Assembly (NCBI GenBank): GCA_044337515.1
Contig: JBIINK010000008.1
Location: 1 to 64,000 of the forward strand
DNA from: CAJBVG01 sp044337515
Lineage (GTDB): Bacteria; Bacteroidota; Bacteroidia; Sphingobacteriales; Sphingobacteriaceae
Reading direction: 5' to 3'
DNA: 64,000 bases
Shown here: piece after piece, positions 34,015 through 41,797 of the stretch
Layout: each line of letters opens with the position of its first letter
Position numbering within the stretch: position 1 is the first letter of the stretch
Program-made: the position numbers and the translations under genes
Notes under the pieces: generated by a model
The model's input: only the letters and a program-made list of their open reading frames with translations
What the model was told of the DNA's origin: nothing
The model's database searches: none

Positions 34015-34782
34015 TTAATGATCTTTCTTATTGAATTTTATTAGTGAAATCATAAAAGGGATAATCATCCATAAAATCAAAAGCGAAGAAGAAAAGAGTA
34101 TTCCCCAGCCAGTGCCAAAAGTTTGTTTGAATACAGCCCCTGTGAAGCCAAGCATAGCAGATAGGTCTAGTTGTAGCAGTATTACTATTCTTGATAAATC
34201 TATAGGGTTTAAAGCAGCTATTATGGCAATCCAGTTTTCCAATGGGTAATCTGCCAACTGAAATAATAAGAACATGATGAGGCCATCAAATAACAAAGAG
34301 AAGAAAAGCCATATTAAAATTGACATTCCAATCCCTTTAGCCTTATCTCTTGCTATTATAGAGCATAAAAATGCTAATGAAGTAAATATTACCGATATAA
34401 TACAACCTATAACAATTAGAATAATGCCTATTAAATTGGGGCTGTAAAGTAATATTGGAATTCCTGCTCCAATTATAAATGAAATAACAAGTGATGTATT
34501 TAGCCCTAAGTATAGGCTAATCCATATTTTATTTCTTTTTATGGGCTGACTAATTAAAAGCTCTATAAATTCTGAGCTATTATAAATGTATATAGTGGAG
34601 AATATTATTGCGACTAGAGGTACATTAAGAAGTATTAAGTTTAACAAGCTTAACAGCCCTTTCGATTCATTGTCTTCTAAGCTGAACATGCTAAATGACA
34701 GTATAGCTAATAGAAGTGTATAGAATAAAATTATTTTATTTCTTAATATATCTAGAATTACAAATTTAATGATTCTATTCAT
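34015..34782 (-). CDS. nosY: ABC transporter permease of the nos cluster (NosY)
   Basis: A 255-residue inner-membrane protein with about six helices (for example IILFYTLLLAILSFSMF, LIGIILIVIGCIISVIF, ILFSSSLLILWMIIPFM) and the ABC-2-type loop LISQPIKRNKIWISLYLG. It overlaps nosF by 4 nt (ATGA type). With NosF and NosD it forms the transporter needed for CuZ-center assembly of nitrous-oxide reductase. NosY sequences are poorly conserved; assignment leans on its position. Confidence 0.88.
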   Translation of the reverse strand: MNRIIKFVILDILRNKIILFYTLLLAILSFSMFSLEDNESKGLLSLLNLILLNVPLVAIIFSTIYIYNSSEFIELLISQPIKRNKIWISLYLGLNTSLVISFIIGAGIPILLYSPNLIGIILIVIGCIISVIFTSLAFLCSIIARDKAKGIGMSILIWLFFSLLFDGLIMFLLFQLADYPLENWIAIIAALNPIDLSRIVILLQLDLSAMLGFTGAVFKQTFGTGWGILFSSSLLILWMIIPFMISLIKFNKKDH

Positions 34783-35489
34783 ATGAGTTGTTCTTTAAGA
34801 ATAGTTGAAATTGCTTTTGACAATTTTGCCTCTCCAGTTTTGTTTTTAAGTTCTTCTACTGTTTGGTGTATGAGTAATTCACCATCTTGCATGAATACAA
34901 TTTCCGAAACGAGTTCATCAAGATCACTCAATAGGTGAGACGTTATTAAAATTAATTTTCCATTAGATTTTTCTAATAGCATTTTATCTTTCAGAATTTC
35001 TGCTGAAATTGGGTCTAATCCTGCAGTTGGTTCATCTAATATGTATACAAGAGGATTGAACATAAAGGCTAATGCTGCACTTACTTTTTGTGTTGTGCCT
35101 CCAGAAAGTGTTCGCATTCTTTTATTTAAAATTTGATCTAATTTATACTCTTTGTATAAGTCTTCATCAAATGATAGATGGCTACCTCTTAGTTCTTTCA
35201 TCATTTCAACTATTTGGCCAATACTCATATTTTCAGGATACTTGCCTATTTGCGGCATATATCCAATATAATTTCGGTAATCAGTTTCGTTGAAAATAGA
35301 TTTATTGTTAAATGTAATTTCTCCTGAATCTGGCAGAACCATGCCTAGGATACTTTTTATAAGTGTTGTTTTTCCACAACCATTTGGACCGATTAAAGCA
35401 ATGCATTCCGACTGATTAAATTTAGTTGAAATGCCTTTTAAAACTTCTAATCTATTATATTTTTTTCTTACTTCTATTAGCTCAATCAT
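34779..35489 (-). CDS. nosF: ABC transporter ATP-binding protein (NosF)
   Basis: A 236-residue ATPase. Walker A GPNGCGKTT, signature LSGGTTQKVSAALAF, Walker B VYILDEPTAGLDP and the H-loop LITSHLLSDLDE are all present. It partners NosY and NosD in maturation of the N2O-reductase copper site. It overlaps nosD by 4 nt and nosY by 4 nt, so translation is coupled. Confidence 0.93.
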   Translation of the reverse strand: MIELIEVRKKYNRLEVLKGISTKFNQSECIALIGPNGCGKTTLIKSILGMVLPDSGEITFNNKSIFNETDYRNYIGYMPQIGKYPENMSIGQIVEMMKELRGSHLSFDEDLYKEYKLDQILNKRMRTLSGGTTQKVSAALAFMFNPLVYILDEPTAGLDPISAEILKDKMLLEKSNGKLILITSHLLSDLDELVSEIVFMQDGELLIHQTVEELKNKTGEAKLSKAISTILKEQLI

Positions 35490-36724
35490 ATTACTACTGA
35501 ATGCATTCTTGGTTTATTATCAATAAAATTCTCTGGAGTTAAGCTAGGAATTATTTTCTCAGATTTGTCTAATAAACTAACCATAAAACTTCTAAATAAT
35601 AACATAAGTGAAGAATTAGACTCTACCATAACCGAAAATAAACTTAATGGCCGGTAGGGCACATCTCCAAATTTGTCTTTATCCAAATCGTAACCTTCAT
35701 ATTTATCCCAATAATTTTCATTAAAGGTATTAAGAACTAAAGTTCCATTTGTACTGATGTCAAAAGTATTTCCTATGAAATTATTCTCTCGAATAATATT
35801 ATCCATGCAACTTGCTTGAATTTTCATTCCCCATCCATTTTCATTAAATGCATTATGTTCTACTAATATTCTATTAGTTCCCTCCATGTATATTCCAGAT
35901 GTATTGTTGATAAACCTATTATGAAGAATGTAACTATCTGAAATTTCTTTTAACAATAGGCCATACGCTGCATCACCCCAATTATTGATAAAGAAATTAT
36001 TAAACATTTTTACACGATGTGTAAACATTACAGATACTCCAGCGCCATTATTTTTAAACACATTAGAGATATAAGCATCATCATTGGAAAACATAAAATG
36101 AAGTCCATAACGAATATTTGCAAAAGAAATATTTCTCCAAATAATTGAATTTGTTACAAATTCGAAATATATACCATCTCTATGCCCATTAATTTTATTG
36201 CCAACAATAATAATGCTATCACTTTTCCAACAATGTATTCCATTTCCTATTAGTTGTTCTTCAACTCCGTTGGCATGTATTCGATTGTTTTCAATTTTAC
36301 AATGATTCGCTTGTTGTAAATAAATTCCAAAAAAGTTATTACTTAGTTCATTGTTCTTTATAATTACATTGTCGCAATTATAAATTTTTATACCTCCTGG
36401 ATCATCAAGAGTTGAAAATCCAGAATTTTGAATGATTAAACCTTGAACTATTACACCACTGGATTTAATACTTAGAATTTCGTATTTTTTTTCTCCATCT
36501 AGTACTGGGTAGTTAATTCCTAGTAGAGTAATTCTTTTTTGAATAATTATATTTCCCTCTTTGTATGTTCCTTCATGAATAACAATAGTATCACCATCAA
36601 CAACTTCAGATAAGGCTTTTTTTATTTTTTGATGTGAGTATTTAGCACCTACATGTATATTTTTAGCACAGATAGGTAAGCAAATTATTAGCAATAAAAT
36701 TGTAAATAGTGGGCTTCGTATCAT
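35486..36724 (-). CDS. nosD: Nitrous-oxide reductase maturation protein NosD
   Basis: A 412-residue periplasmic protein with signal peptide (MIRSPLFTILLLIICLPICA). The mature chain is a right-handed parallel beta-helix of CASH/pectate-lyase-like repeats, with many N-N-x-I/N-N turns (IKNNELSNNFFGIYLQQ, IWRNISFANIRYGLHFMFS). ENYWDKYEGYDLDKDKFGDVPYRP is a strong NosD hallmark. It delivers copper or sulfur for the CuZ center with NosFY. Its ATG directly follows the NosL stop. Confidence 0.94.
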   Translation of the reverse strand: MIRSPLFTILLLIICLPICAKNIHVGAKYSHQKIKKALSEVVDGDTIVIHEGTYKEGNIIIQKRITLLGINYPVLDGEKKYEILSIKSSGVIVQGLIIQNSGFSTLDDPGGIKIYNCDNVIIKNNELSNNFFGIYLQQANHCKIENNRIHANGVEEQLIGNGIHCWKSDSIIIVGNKINGHRDGIYFEFVTNSIIWRNISFANIRYGLHFMFSNDDAYISNVFKNNGAGVSVMFTHRVKMFNNFFINNWGDAAYGLLLKEISDSYILHNRFINNTSGIYMEGTNRILVEHNAFNENGWGMKIQASCMDNIIRENNFIGNTFDISTNGTLVLNTFNENYWDKYEGYDLDKDKFGDVPYRPLSLFSVMVESNSSLMLLFRSFMVSLLDKSEKIIPSLTPENFIDNKPRMHSVVI

Positions 36725-37726
36725 TTAATTTGAAAGTAATTCTTTCCAAGAGATATCTTTTGCGGTGAAATAATTTTTATATACTATCGCAGAATCTAAA
36801 CTGCTGAATGCTGCAATTCCTCCGCCCATAGGACTTGAAATGCCATCTCCTTGAATGAAAGTTAGATTTTCTGTGTTTATTAGTGCGTTATTATTTAAGT
36901 AATTCGAAACAAAGTATGTTTTTATTTTAAACTCCTCCGTTTTTTGTTCCTTCACGAAAGAAGTCATGCAGCCAATGTCATCAAATTTGTATGCTTTTCC
37001 ATGATCTGTTTTTAGTTCACAAGAGAATCTCGGGTCAACAATTGTCATTCTACAAAAATCACAAGGGTCTGAGTTGTATTTTATACTTACTGGTTGATCG
37101 TTCGAACATCCAGATATGCCTCCGAAGCAAATTGTTATTAGGATAAGATTTAAAGTTGTTTTCATTTTTTTACTTTTTTGTTCTAACCACATTCCAATTA
37201 ACATAAATATTCCAGACAATATAAATAAAACACCTCCAATATCAGGTATAGAGTATGCGCCAAAATTCAATAGTTGTTTAAAGCCAATTAATGGTGGCTG
37301 ATAGGCCATGCCAGGAACTATTATTGCTGCTGCTGGATCTAAATTGTGCCCATAATCATATTCCCATCTCCAAAAATCAATCATAGCGATAATTCCAAAT
37401 GCTACAAATGTAAAAAATAGTATAGATAGCATTTTTTTACTTTTCATTAAGGCAGTTGCAATTGAAAATATTGAAAAGAATGCAATAATATATGGTAAGA
37501 CTGTAAATTCAATAAAATCATTTTCGTGTAGGGTTTTCATGCCTATGTAATGATTTAAGCCATTAATGATATCAACGGCACCAGATAATTTATTTGAGTA
37601 GATAAGTAAACGTAATCCTTCGGGATATTGAGGAGCATCTAAATCTATTCTCCAAATGGGAACAAATATCGAAACAAATAAAAATATTCCTGAAAGTATT
37701 AAAAGTATTCGAGTGATTTTTTTCAT
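36725..37726 (-). CDS. nosL: Fusion of a polytopic membrane domain with NosL copper chaperone
   Basis: A 333-residue protein. Residues 1-180 are a membrane domain: an N-terminal helix (7-24), helices near 78-115, and GGVLFILSGIFMLIGMW at 164-180. Residues 188-333 read as a complete NosL lipoprotein: MKTTLNLILITICFGGISGC is a signal peptide with lipobox Cys207. The copper-binding CDFCRMTIVDPRF and YKFDDIGCMTSF follow. NosL supplies Cu(I) for NosZ. An in-frame ATG at 37165 would yield separate NosL, so the open frame may be a true fusion or two genes joined by stop-codon loss. A terminator-like hairpin lies just upstream. Confidence 0.85.
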   Translation of the reverse strand: MKKITRILLILSGIFLFVSIFVPIWRIDLDAPQYPEGLRLLIYSNKLSGAVDIINGLNHYIGMKTLHENDFIEFTVLPYIIAFFSIFSIATALMKSKKMLSILFFTFVAFGIIAMIDFWRWEYDYGHNLDPAAAIIVPGMAYQPPLIGFKQLLNFGAYSIPDIGGVLFILSGIFMLIGMWLEQKSKKMKTTLNLILITICFGGISGCSNDQPVSIKYNSDPCDFCRMTIVDPRFSCELKTDHGKAYKFDDIGCMTSFVKEQKTEEFKIKTYFVSNYLNNNALINTENLTFIQGDGISSPMGGGIAAFSSLDSAIVYKNYFTAKDISWKELLSN

Positions 37727-37734
37727 GATAATGA

Positions 37735-37769
37735 AAATAAAAAAGAGGGAGCATATTGAATACTCCCTC
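37735..37769 (-). terminator. Intercistronic terminator between nosZ and the NosL fusion
   Basis: Read on the minus strand: arm GAGGGAG, an 11-nt loop, arm CTCCCTC (plus positions 37745-37751 and 37763-37769). TTTTTTATTTT follows. It lies between nosZ and the accessory genes, so it should cut or reduce transcription downstream of nosZ. Confidence 0.75.
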
Positions 37770-37782
37770 GGAAGAAGTTATT

Positions 37783-39762
37783 TTACTTTTTTGTATTAGA
37801 AGTTGTATTTCCTAAACTATAAGTTAAGGGAACAGAACTACCTTTTGGTGATACTCTTACGTATCCTTGCATTTCTTGGTGTAAAGCACTACAAAAATCT
37901 GTACAATACATTGGGAACATTCCTACTCTGTCTGGTGTCCATTTTAGAGTTGAAGTTTCTCCTGGCATGATTAAAAGTTCAGCATTGTTAGCTCCTTTAA
38001 TTGCGAAACCATGAGGTACATCCCAATCTTGTTCAAGGTTAGTAACATGGAAGTAAACTTCATCACCCATTTTAATTCCTTCAATATTATCTGGTGAGAA
38101 GTGTGAGCGAATTGAAGTCATGTATACATGTACTTTATTTCCTTCTCTAACTACTTTTGATTCTTTTTCACCTTTTGCAACATACTTGTGTTTGTTATCA
38201 TCAATTCTAAAAATCTTAATTTGATTTTTAGAAATTAAATCTGCTGGTACAGCTTGTGCATAATGCGGTTCGCCAATTGTTGGGAAGTCAAGTATTAACT
38301 GCATCTTATCACCTGAGATATCAAATAATTGAGCACTTTGAGCCAATTCTGGTCCAGTTGGTAAGTAGCGATCTTTTGTAATTTTATTATAAGCAATTAA
38401 ATATTTTGCAGATGGTTTCTTACTATCACCACCTGGGATACAAATGTGACCTACAGAATAGAAAGTAGATGCTCTATCTAATACTTTTAAATCTTTTATA
38501 TTCCATTTTACTACTTCCGACGAAACAAAGAAAGAAGTATATGCATTTCCTTTACCATCAAATTCAGTATGCAATGGACCTAATCCTGGTTTTTTAACTT
38601 CGCCATACAAAGCTGATTCGTATTTAATTACTGGAATTCCATCATACTCTCCATCAAAAGATTTATTAGCGATAGCTGCTTGGATTTTATCAAAGCTAAA
38701 TACTGGAATAATTGCTGCAAGTTTACCACTACCTACGATGAATTCACCAGTTGGATCTACGTCGCAACCATGAGGTGATTTAGGACATGGGATCATGTAA
38801 CAAATATCTTTTAATTCTTTAGCATCTAATACAAGTACTGTATTGATAATTTCAGAAGTAGCAGTATGAGTTGATTCATTATATGTATTGTGAGCATACT
38901 TAACTTTTTCAGTTTTACCCTTACCAGCTTTGATATATTCTTCAGCTTTTTTCCAGTTTACTGCCATGATAAAGTCTTTGTCTTTTAGAGAAGCATTTAC
39001 TTCTAATAAAGTATTTGCTTGCTCAGAATTATAACAAGAGAAGAAGAACCATCCATGTGATTTGCCTTTACCAGCGTGACTTAAATCGAAGTTTACGCCT
39101 GGGCAACGGATTTGAAATGATAAATTCATTTTTCCTGTTTCTTTATCTACACCTATAAAGCTTAAATGACCTTTGAAATTTTCTTTATAAGTATTAATTG
39201 GAACATCTCCATTTGAATTATCTCCGGGTACACTGAATCTTGTTCCAGCTACAACATATTCTGTATTTTCAGTTATGAATGGAGAAGAGTGGTTACCTGC
39301 ACTATTTGGCAATTCAATTATTTCAGCTGTTCTGAACGATTTCAAATCAATACGAGCTACACGTGGTGTGTTATTAGCATTTCCAAATACCCAACGACCA
39401 TCAATTTCTCCATTTGTTTGAGAAAGTTCAGTGTGATGTAAATCATCCCAAGGCACCATACCGTGTGAAGTATTTAACATTGGTTTCGTTTCTTCAGAAT
39501 AGCCCCAACTTTTTTCTGGATCAACAGAAAATACAGGAATAACTCTAAGTAAACGACCGCTAGGAAGGCCATATACACTCATCTGTCCACTAAATCCACC
39601 ACTTACAAAGTTGTAATAGGTGTCGTATTTTCCTGGAGCTACATACGATTTCTCAGCAGCATCGCCCGATACTGCATTGCTTGCATTTTTAGGTTTACAA
39701 GCGTTTATTGTAACTATTGTACTTAGAGCAAGTGCAACAGCTAGGATAGAATTTTTTTTCAT
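37783..39762 (-). CDS. nosZ: Sec-dependent (clade II) nitrous-oxide reductase
   Basis: A 659-residue periplasmic copper enzyme that reduces N2O to N2. The leader MKKNSILAVALALSTIVTINAC is a Sec, lipoprotein-like signal without twin arginine, which defines the clade II (atypical) type. The N-terminal beta-propeller carries CuZ His motifs (DLSHAGKGKSHGWFFFS, PKSPHGCDVDPTGEF, GPLHTEFDGKGNAY). The C-terminal cupredoxin domain has the CuA site: DVPHGFA (His near 584), and CTDFCSALHQEM with Cys620, Cys624, His628 and Met631. All ligands are intact. It is the second gene of the operon, after cytochrome c. Confidence 0.97.
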   Translation of the reverse strand: MKKNSILAVALALSTIVTINACKPKNASNAVSGDAAEKSYVAPGKYDTYYNFVSGGFSGQMSVYGLPSGRLLRVIPVFSVDPEKSWGYSEETKPMLNTSHGMVPWDDLHHTELSQTNGEIDGRWVFGNANNTPRVARIDLKSFRTAEIIELPNSAGNHSSPFITENTEYVVAGTRFSVPGDNSNGDVPINTYKENFKGHLSFIGVDKETGKMNLSFQIRCPGVNFDLSHAGKGKSHGWFFFSCYNSEQANTLLEVNASLKDKDFIMAVNWKKAEEYIKAGKGKTEKVKYAHNTYNESTHTATSEIINTVLVLDAKELKDICYMIPCPKSPHGCDVDPTGEFIVGSGKLAAIIPVFSFDKIQAAIANKSFDGEYDGIPVIKYESALYGEVKKPGLGPLHTEFDGKGNAYTSFFVSSEVVKWNIKDLKVLDRASTFYSVGHICIPGGDSKKPSAKYLIAYNKITKDRYLPTGPELAQSAQLFDISGDKMQLILDFPTIGEPHYAQAVPADLISKNQIKIFRIDDNKHKYVAKGEKESKVVREGNKVHVYMTSIRSHFSPDNIEGIKMGDEVYFHVTNLEQDWDVPHGFAIKGANNAELLIMPGETSTLKWTPDRVGMFPMYCTDFCSALHQEMQGYVRVSPKGSSVPLTYSLGNTTSNTKK

Positions 39763-39779
39763 ATATTTTTAGTTATAGA

Positions 39780-40244
39780 TTATTTTACTCCGTCAATTTT
39801 TCTCATGAATTCTAGTAGATGTCTTGCCTCATCATCTGTTAATCCTTGATTCGGCATTCTCACTAAGCAAATCTCTAATTGAGCTTGTACTTCTGGGTCT
39901 TTATTTATCATAGGATCTGGATTAGTGATAAAGTTCATAATCCATTCTGGTAGTCTGCGAGTTGTTACCCCATTCCAACCTGGTCCTACTAATTTTTCAG
40001 CTGTAGTTTTGTGACATGATGAACATTTTACACCATACACTGCTTCTCCATCGGTAGCCATTGTTTGGTCTAATGTCGCTGACAATTCTACACTTGAAAA
40101 TTTACCTTCACCTCGTTTTGGATCATAGTCTGAAACATCTTTATTTTCTGATGATTCGTTTTCTGTGGCCTCAGTTTGGTTATTGCTTCCTCCACAAGAA
40201 GCAAGTACAAGGGACATCGCAATTAGCGTGAATATTTTTCTCAT
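39780..40244 (-). CDS. Cytochrome c lipoprotein of the nos operon
   Basis: A 154-residue lipoprotein (MRKIFTLIAMSLVLASCGGS, lipobox Cys) with an acidic Ser/Glu-rich linker and one class I cytochrome domain. Heme motif CSSCHK; the axial Met lies in VRMPNQGLTDDEARHLLEFM. It lies 17 nt upstream of nosZ and is the first gene of the operon, so it is the likely electron donor to NosZ. It is a paralogue of the cytochrome at 29164-29607. Confidence 0.92.
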   Translation of the reverse strand: MRKIFTLIAMSLVLASCGGSNNQTEATENESSENKDVSDYDPKRGEGKFSSVELSATLDQTMATDGEAVYGVKCSSCHKTTAEKLVGPGWNGVTTRRLPEWIMNFITNPDPMINKDPEVQAQLEICLVRMPNQGLTDDEARHLLEFMRKIDGVK

Positions 40245-40270
40245 AATTTGTTATTGTTTTTTTGATGACA

Positions 40271-40327
40271 CAAAGTTGAAAATAATGTGATTGGTTTGTT
40301 TATGACTCAAATCATACTTAAATACTT
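40271..40327 (-). promoter_or_regulatory. nos operon control region: Crp/Fnr-type dyad and shared 13-mer
   Basis: TATGA-N6-TCATA (40301-40316) contains the Crp/Fnr core TGA-N6-TCA. On the minus strand a near-consensus -7 box CAACTTTG lies at 40278-40271. If used, the dyad is centered about 42 bp upstream of the start, the class II activator position. The minus-strand 13-mer AAGTATTTAAGTA (40315-40327) repeats one at 29711-29723. Confidence 0.6.
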
Positions 40328-40365
40328 GCTTATCATCCTATTTAATCCTCGTTTTTACCAAAGCA

Positions 40366-40438
40366 AGCATTAGCACATTAGCTCATTGGCACATTAGCAC
40401 ATTAACATATTATCCCATTAACAGATTAACATATTATT
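40366..40438. repeat. Octamer arrays (GCACATTA then TTAACATA families)
   Basis: GCACATTA, GCTCATTG, GCACATTA, GCACATTA units pass into TTAACATA, TTATCCCA, TTAACAGA, TTAACATA, ending at the gpsA -7 box. Confidence 0.8.
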
Positions 40439-40439
40439 A

Positions 40440-40447
40440 TATATTTG
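40440..40447 (+). promoter_or_regulatory. -7 promoter element for gpsA
   Basis: TATATTTG (TAnnTTTG), 19 nt before the ATG at 40467. Confidence 0.7.
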
Positions 40448-40466
40448 TTTAACTAAACTAAAGGAC

Positions 40467-41474
40467 ATGGATAAGTTAAGCGCGAATTCTAGAGTAGCGG
40501 TGATTGGTGGTGGGAGTTGGGCTACAGCTATAGTGAAAATGCTATGTGATGCTAAGCATGAAGTACGTTGGTGGATGCGAGATGAATTAGCAATAGAAAA
40601 TATTCGTAAATACGGGCATAATTTAAACTACCTGCGTTCTGCAGAAATAAAAATCAATCCAGACCATGTTAGTTCTGATTTAAACAAAGTGATAGACGAG
40701 GTGGATTGCCTAATATTTGCAGTACCTGCAGCGTTTTTACATACTACACTCTCAGCGGTAAATCCAGAAGTTTTTAAATCGAAATACATAGTATCGGCAA
40801 TAAAAGGAATTGTTCCAGAATACAACTTAATTATTGGTGATTATTTCAGGGAAATATACCAAGTGCCCATCGATCAAATTCTTGTGATATCAGGTCCTTG
40901 TCACGCAGAAGAAGTAGCCTTAGAGAAACTATCCTACTTAACTATTGCTTGCGAGAATCAAGAAAATGCAGAAACTTTTGCGAGTATGCTAAATACACGT
41001 TACATAAAAACCATTACGAGTGATGATATTTATGGAACTGAATATGCAGCAGTACTTAAAAATATTTATGCTATAGCTTCAGGTATTTGCCATGGATTAC
41101 ACTATGGTGATAACTTCCAAGCGGTGCTAATTTCAAATGCCAGCAGAGAAATGGATGCCTTTTTAGCTGCTGTTCATCCCATCAATAGAGATATAAAAGA
41201 GTCAGCCTATTTAGGAGACCTTTTGGTTACCGCTTACTCGCAGTTCAGCAGGAATAGAACCTTCGGAAATATGATCGGCAAGGGGTATTCGGTTAAATCA
41301 GCTCAATTTGAAATGGGCATGATTGCTGAAGGGTATTATGCAGTGAAGTGTATTCATGAAATCAACAAACAATTAAAAGCTAATATTCCGATCTGCCGTA
41401 CGGTATATGGAATTCTATACGAAAATATCTCTCCGCTTATCGAAATGAAATTATTATCAGAAAAGCTTACCTAG
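40467..41474 (+). CDS. gpsA: Glycerol-3-phosphate dehydrogenase, NAD(P)+
   Basis: A 335-residue cytosolic dehydrogenase. The N-terminal Rossmann motif VAVIGGGSWATAIVKML is followed by VSAIKGIVPE and VISGPCHAEEVAL. The catalytic Lys region TEYAAVLKNIYAIASGI and SRNRTFGNMIGKG (family N-R-x-F/x-G block) follow. It makes sn-glycerol-3-phosphate for phospholipids. It diverges from the nos operon and shares an intergenic region filled with octamer arrays. Confidence 0.94.
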   Translation: MDKLSANSRVAVIGGGSWATAIVKMLCDAKHEVRWWMRDELAIENIRKYGHNLNYLRSAEIKINPDHVSSDLNKVIDEVDCLIFAVPAAFLHTTLSAVNPEVFKSKYIVSAIKGIVPEYNLIIGDYFREIYQVPIDQILVISGPCHAEEVALEKLSYLTIACENQENAETFASMLNTRYIKTITSDDIYGTEYAAVLKNIYAIASGICHGLHYGDNFQAVLISNASREMDAFLAAVHPINRDIKESAYLGDLLVTAYSQFSRNRTFGNMIGKGYSVKSAQFEMGMIAEGYYAVKCIHEINKQLKANIPICRTVYGILYENISPLIEMKLLSEKLT

Positions 41475-41490
41475 TTGAACTAGTAGTTTT

Positions 41491-41715
41491 GCCCTAAAAA
41501 ATGTTAATAACGATGCCTTTGTTATCCTTTTAGGATACGCTTTGGAAGATAAACCATTAAGAATCGGTTATTCTTATGATATTACCACTTCCGGATTATT
41601 TCAAAAAACTTCTGGAAGTCACGAGTTATCAGTTATTTACGAATTTAGCGGCGGTATAAAATTCGGCTCTCATTCCAAATACAATCGCCGCCCAATCCCT
41701 TGTGCTAAATTTTAG
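41491..41715 (+). pseudogene. Remnant of a PorP/SprF-family gene
   Basis: An open stretch ending at TAG 41713-41715 translates to about 72 residues with the end of a PorP/SprF outer-membrane protein. Key pieces are FVILLGYALEDKPLRIGYSYD, GSHELSVIYEF and RRPIPCAKF; the last is the family's terminal P-I-P-C-x-K-F box. The usual 200 or more upstream residues and signal peptide are absent. The fragment starts just after gpsA without a start codon, so this is a gene remnant. This stretch accounts for most of the gap 41475-41797. Confidence 0.82.
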
Positions 41716-41769
41716 TTAACACTGTCTAAATGTTAATATTTACTTAATCTAGTAGCGGAAAAATATTTT

Positions 41770-41777
41770 TACATTTG
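41770..41777 (+). promoter_or_regulatory. -7 promoter element for the secreted nuclease operon
   Basis: TACATTTG (TAnnTTTG), 20 nt before the ATG at 41798. Confidence 0.7.
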
Positions 41778-41797
41778 TTAGCTATTTTACCCTCATA

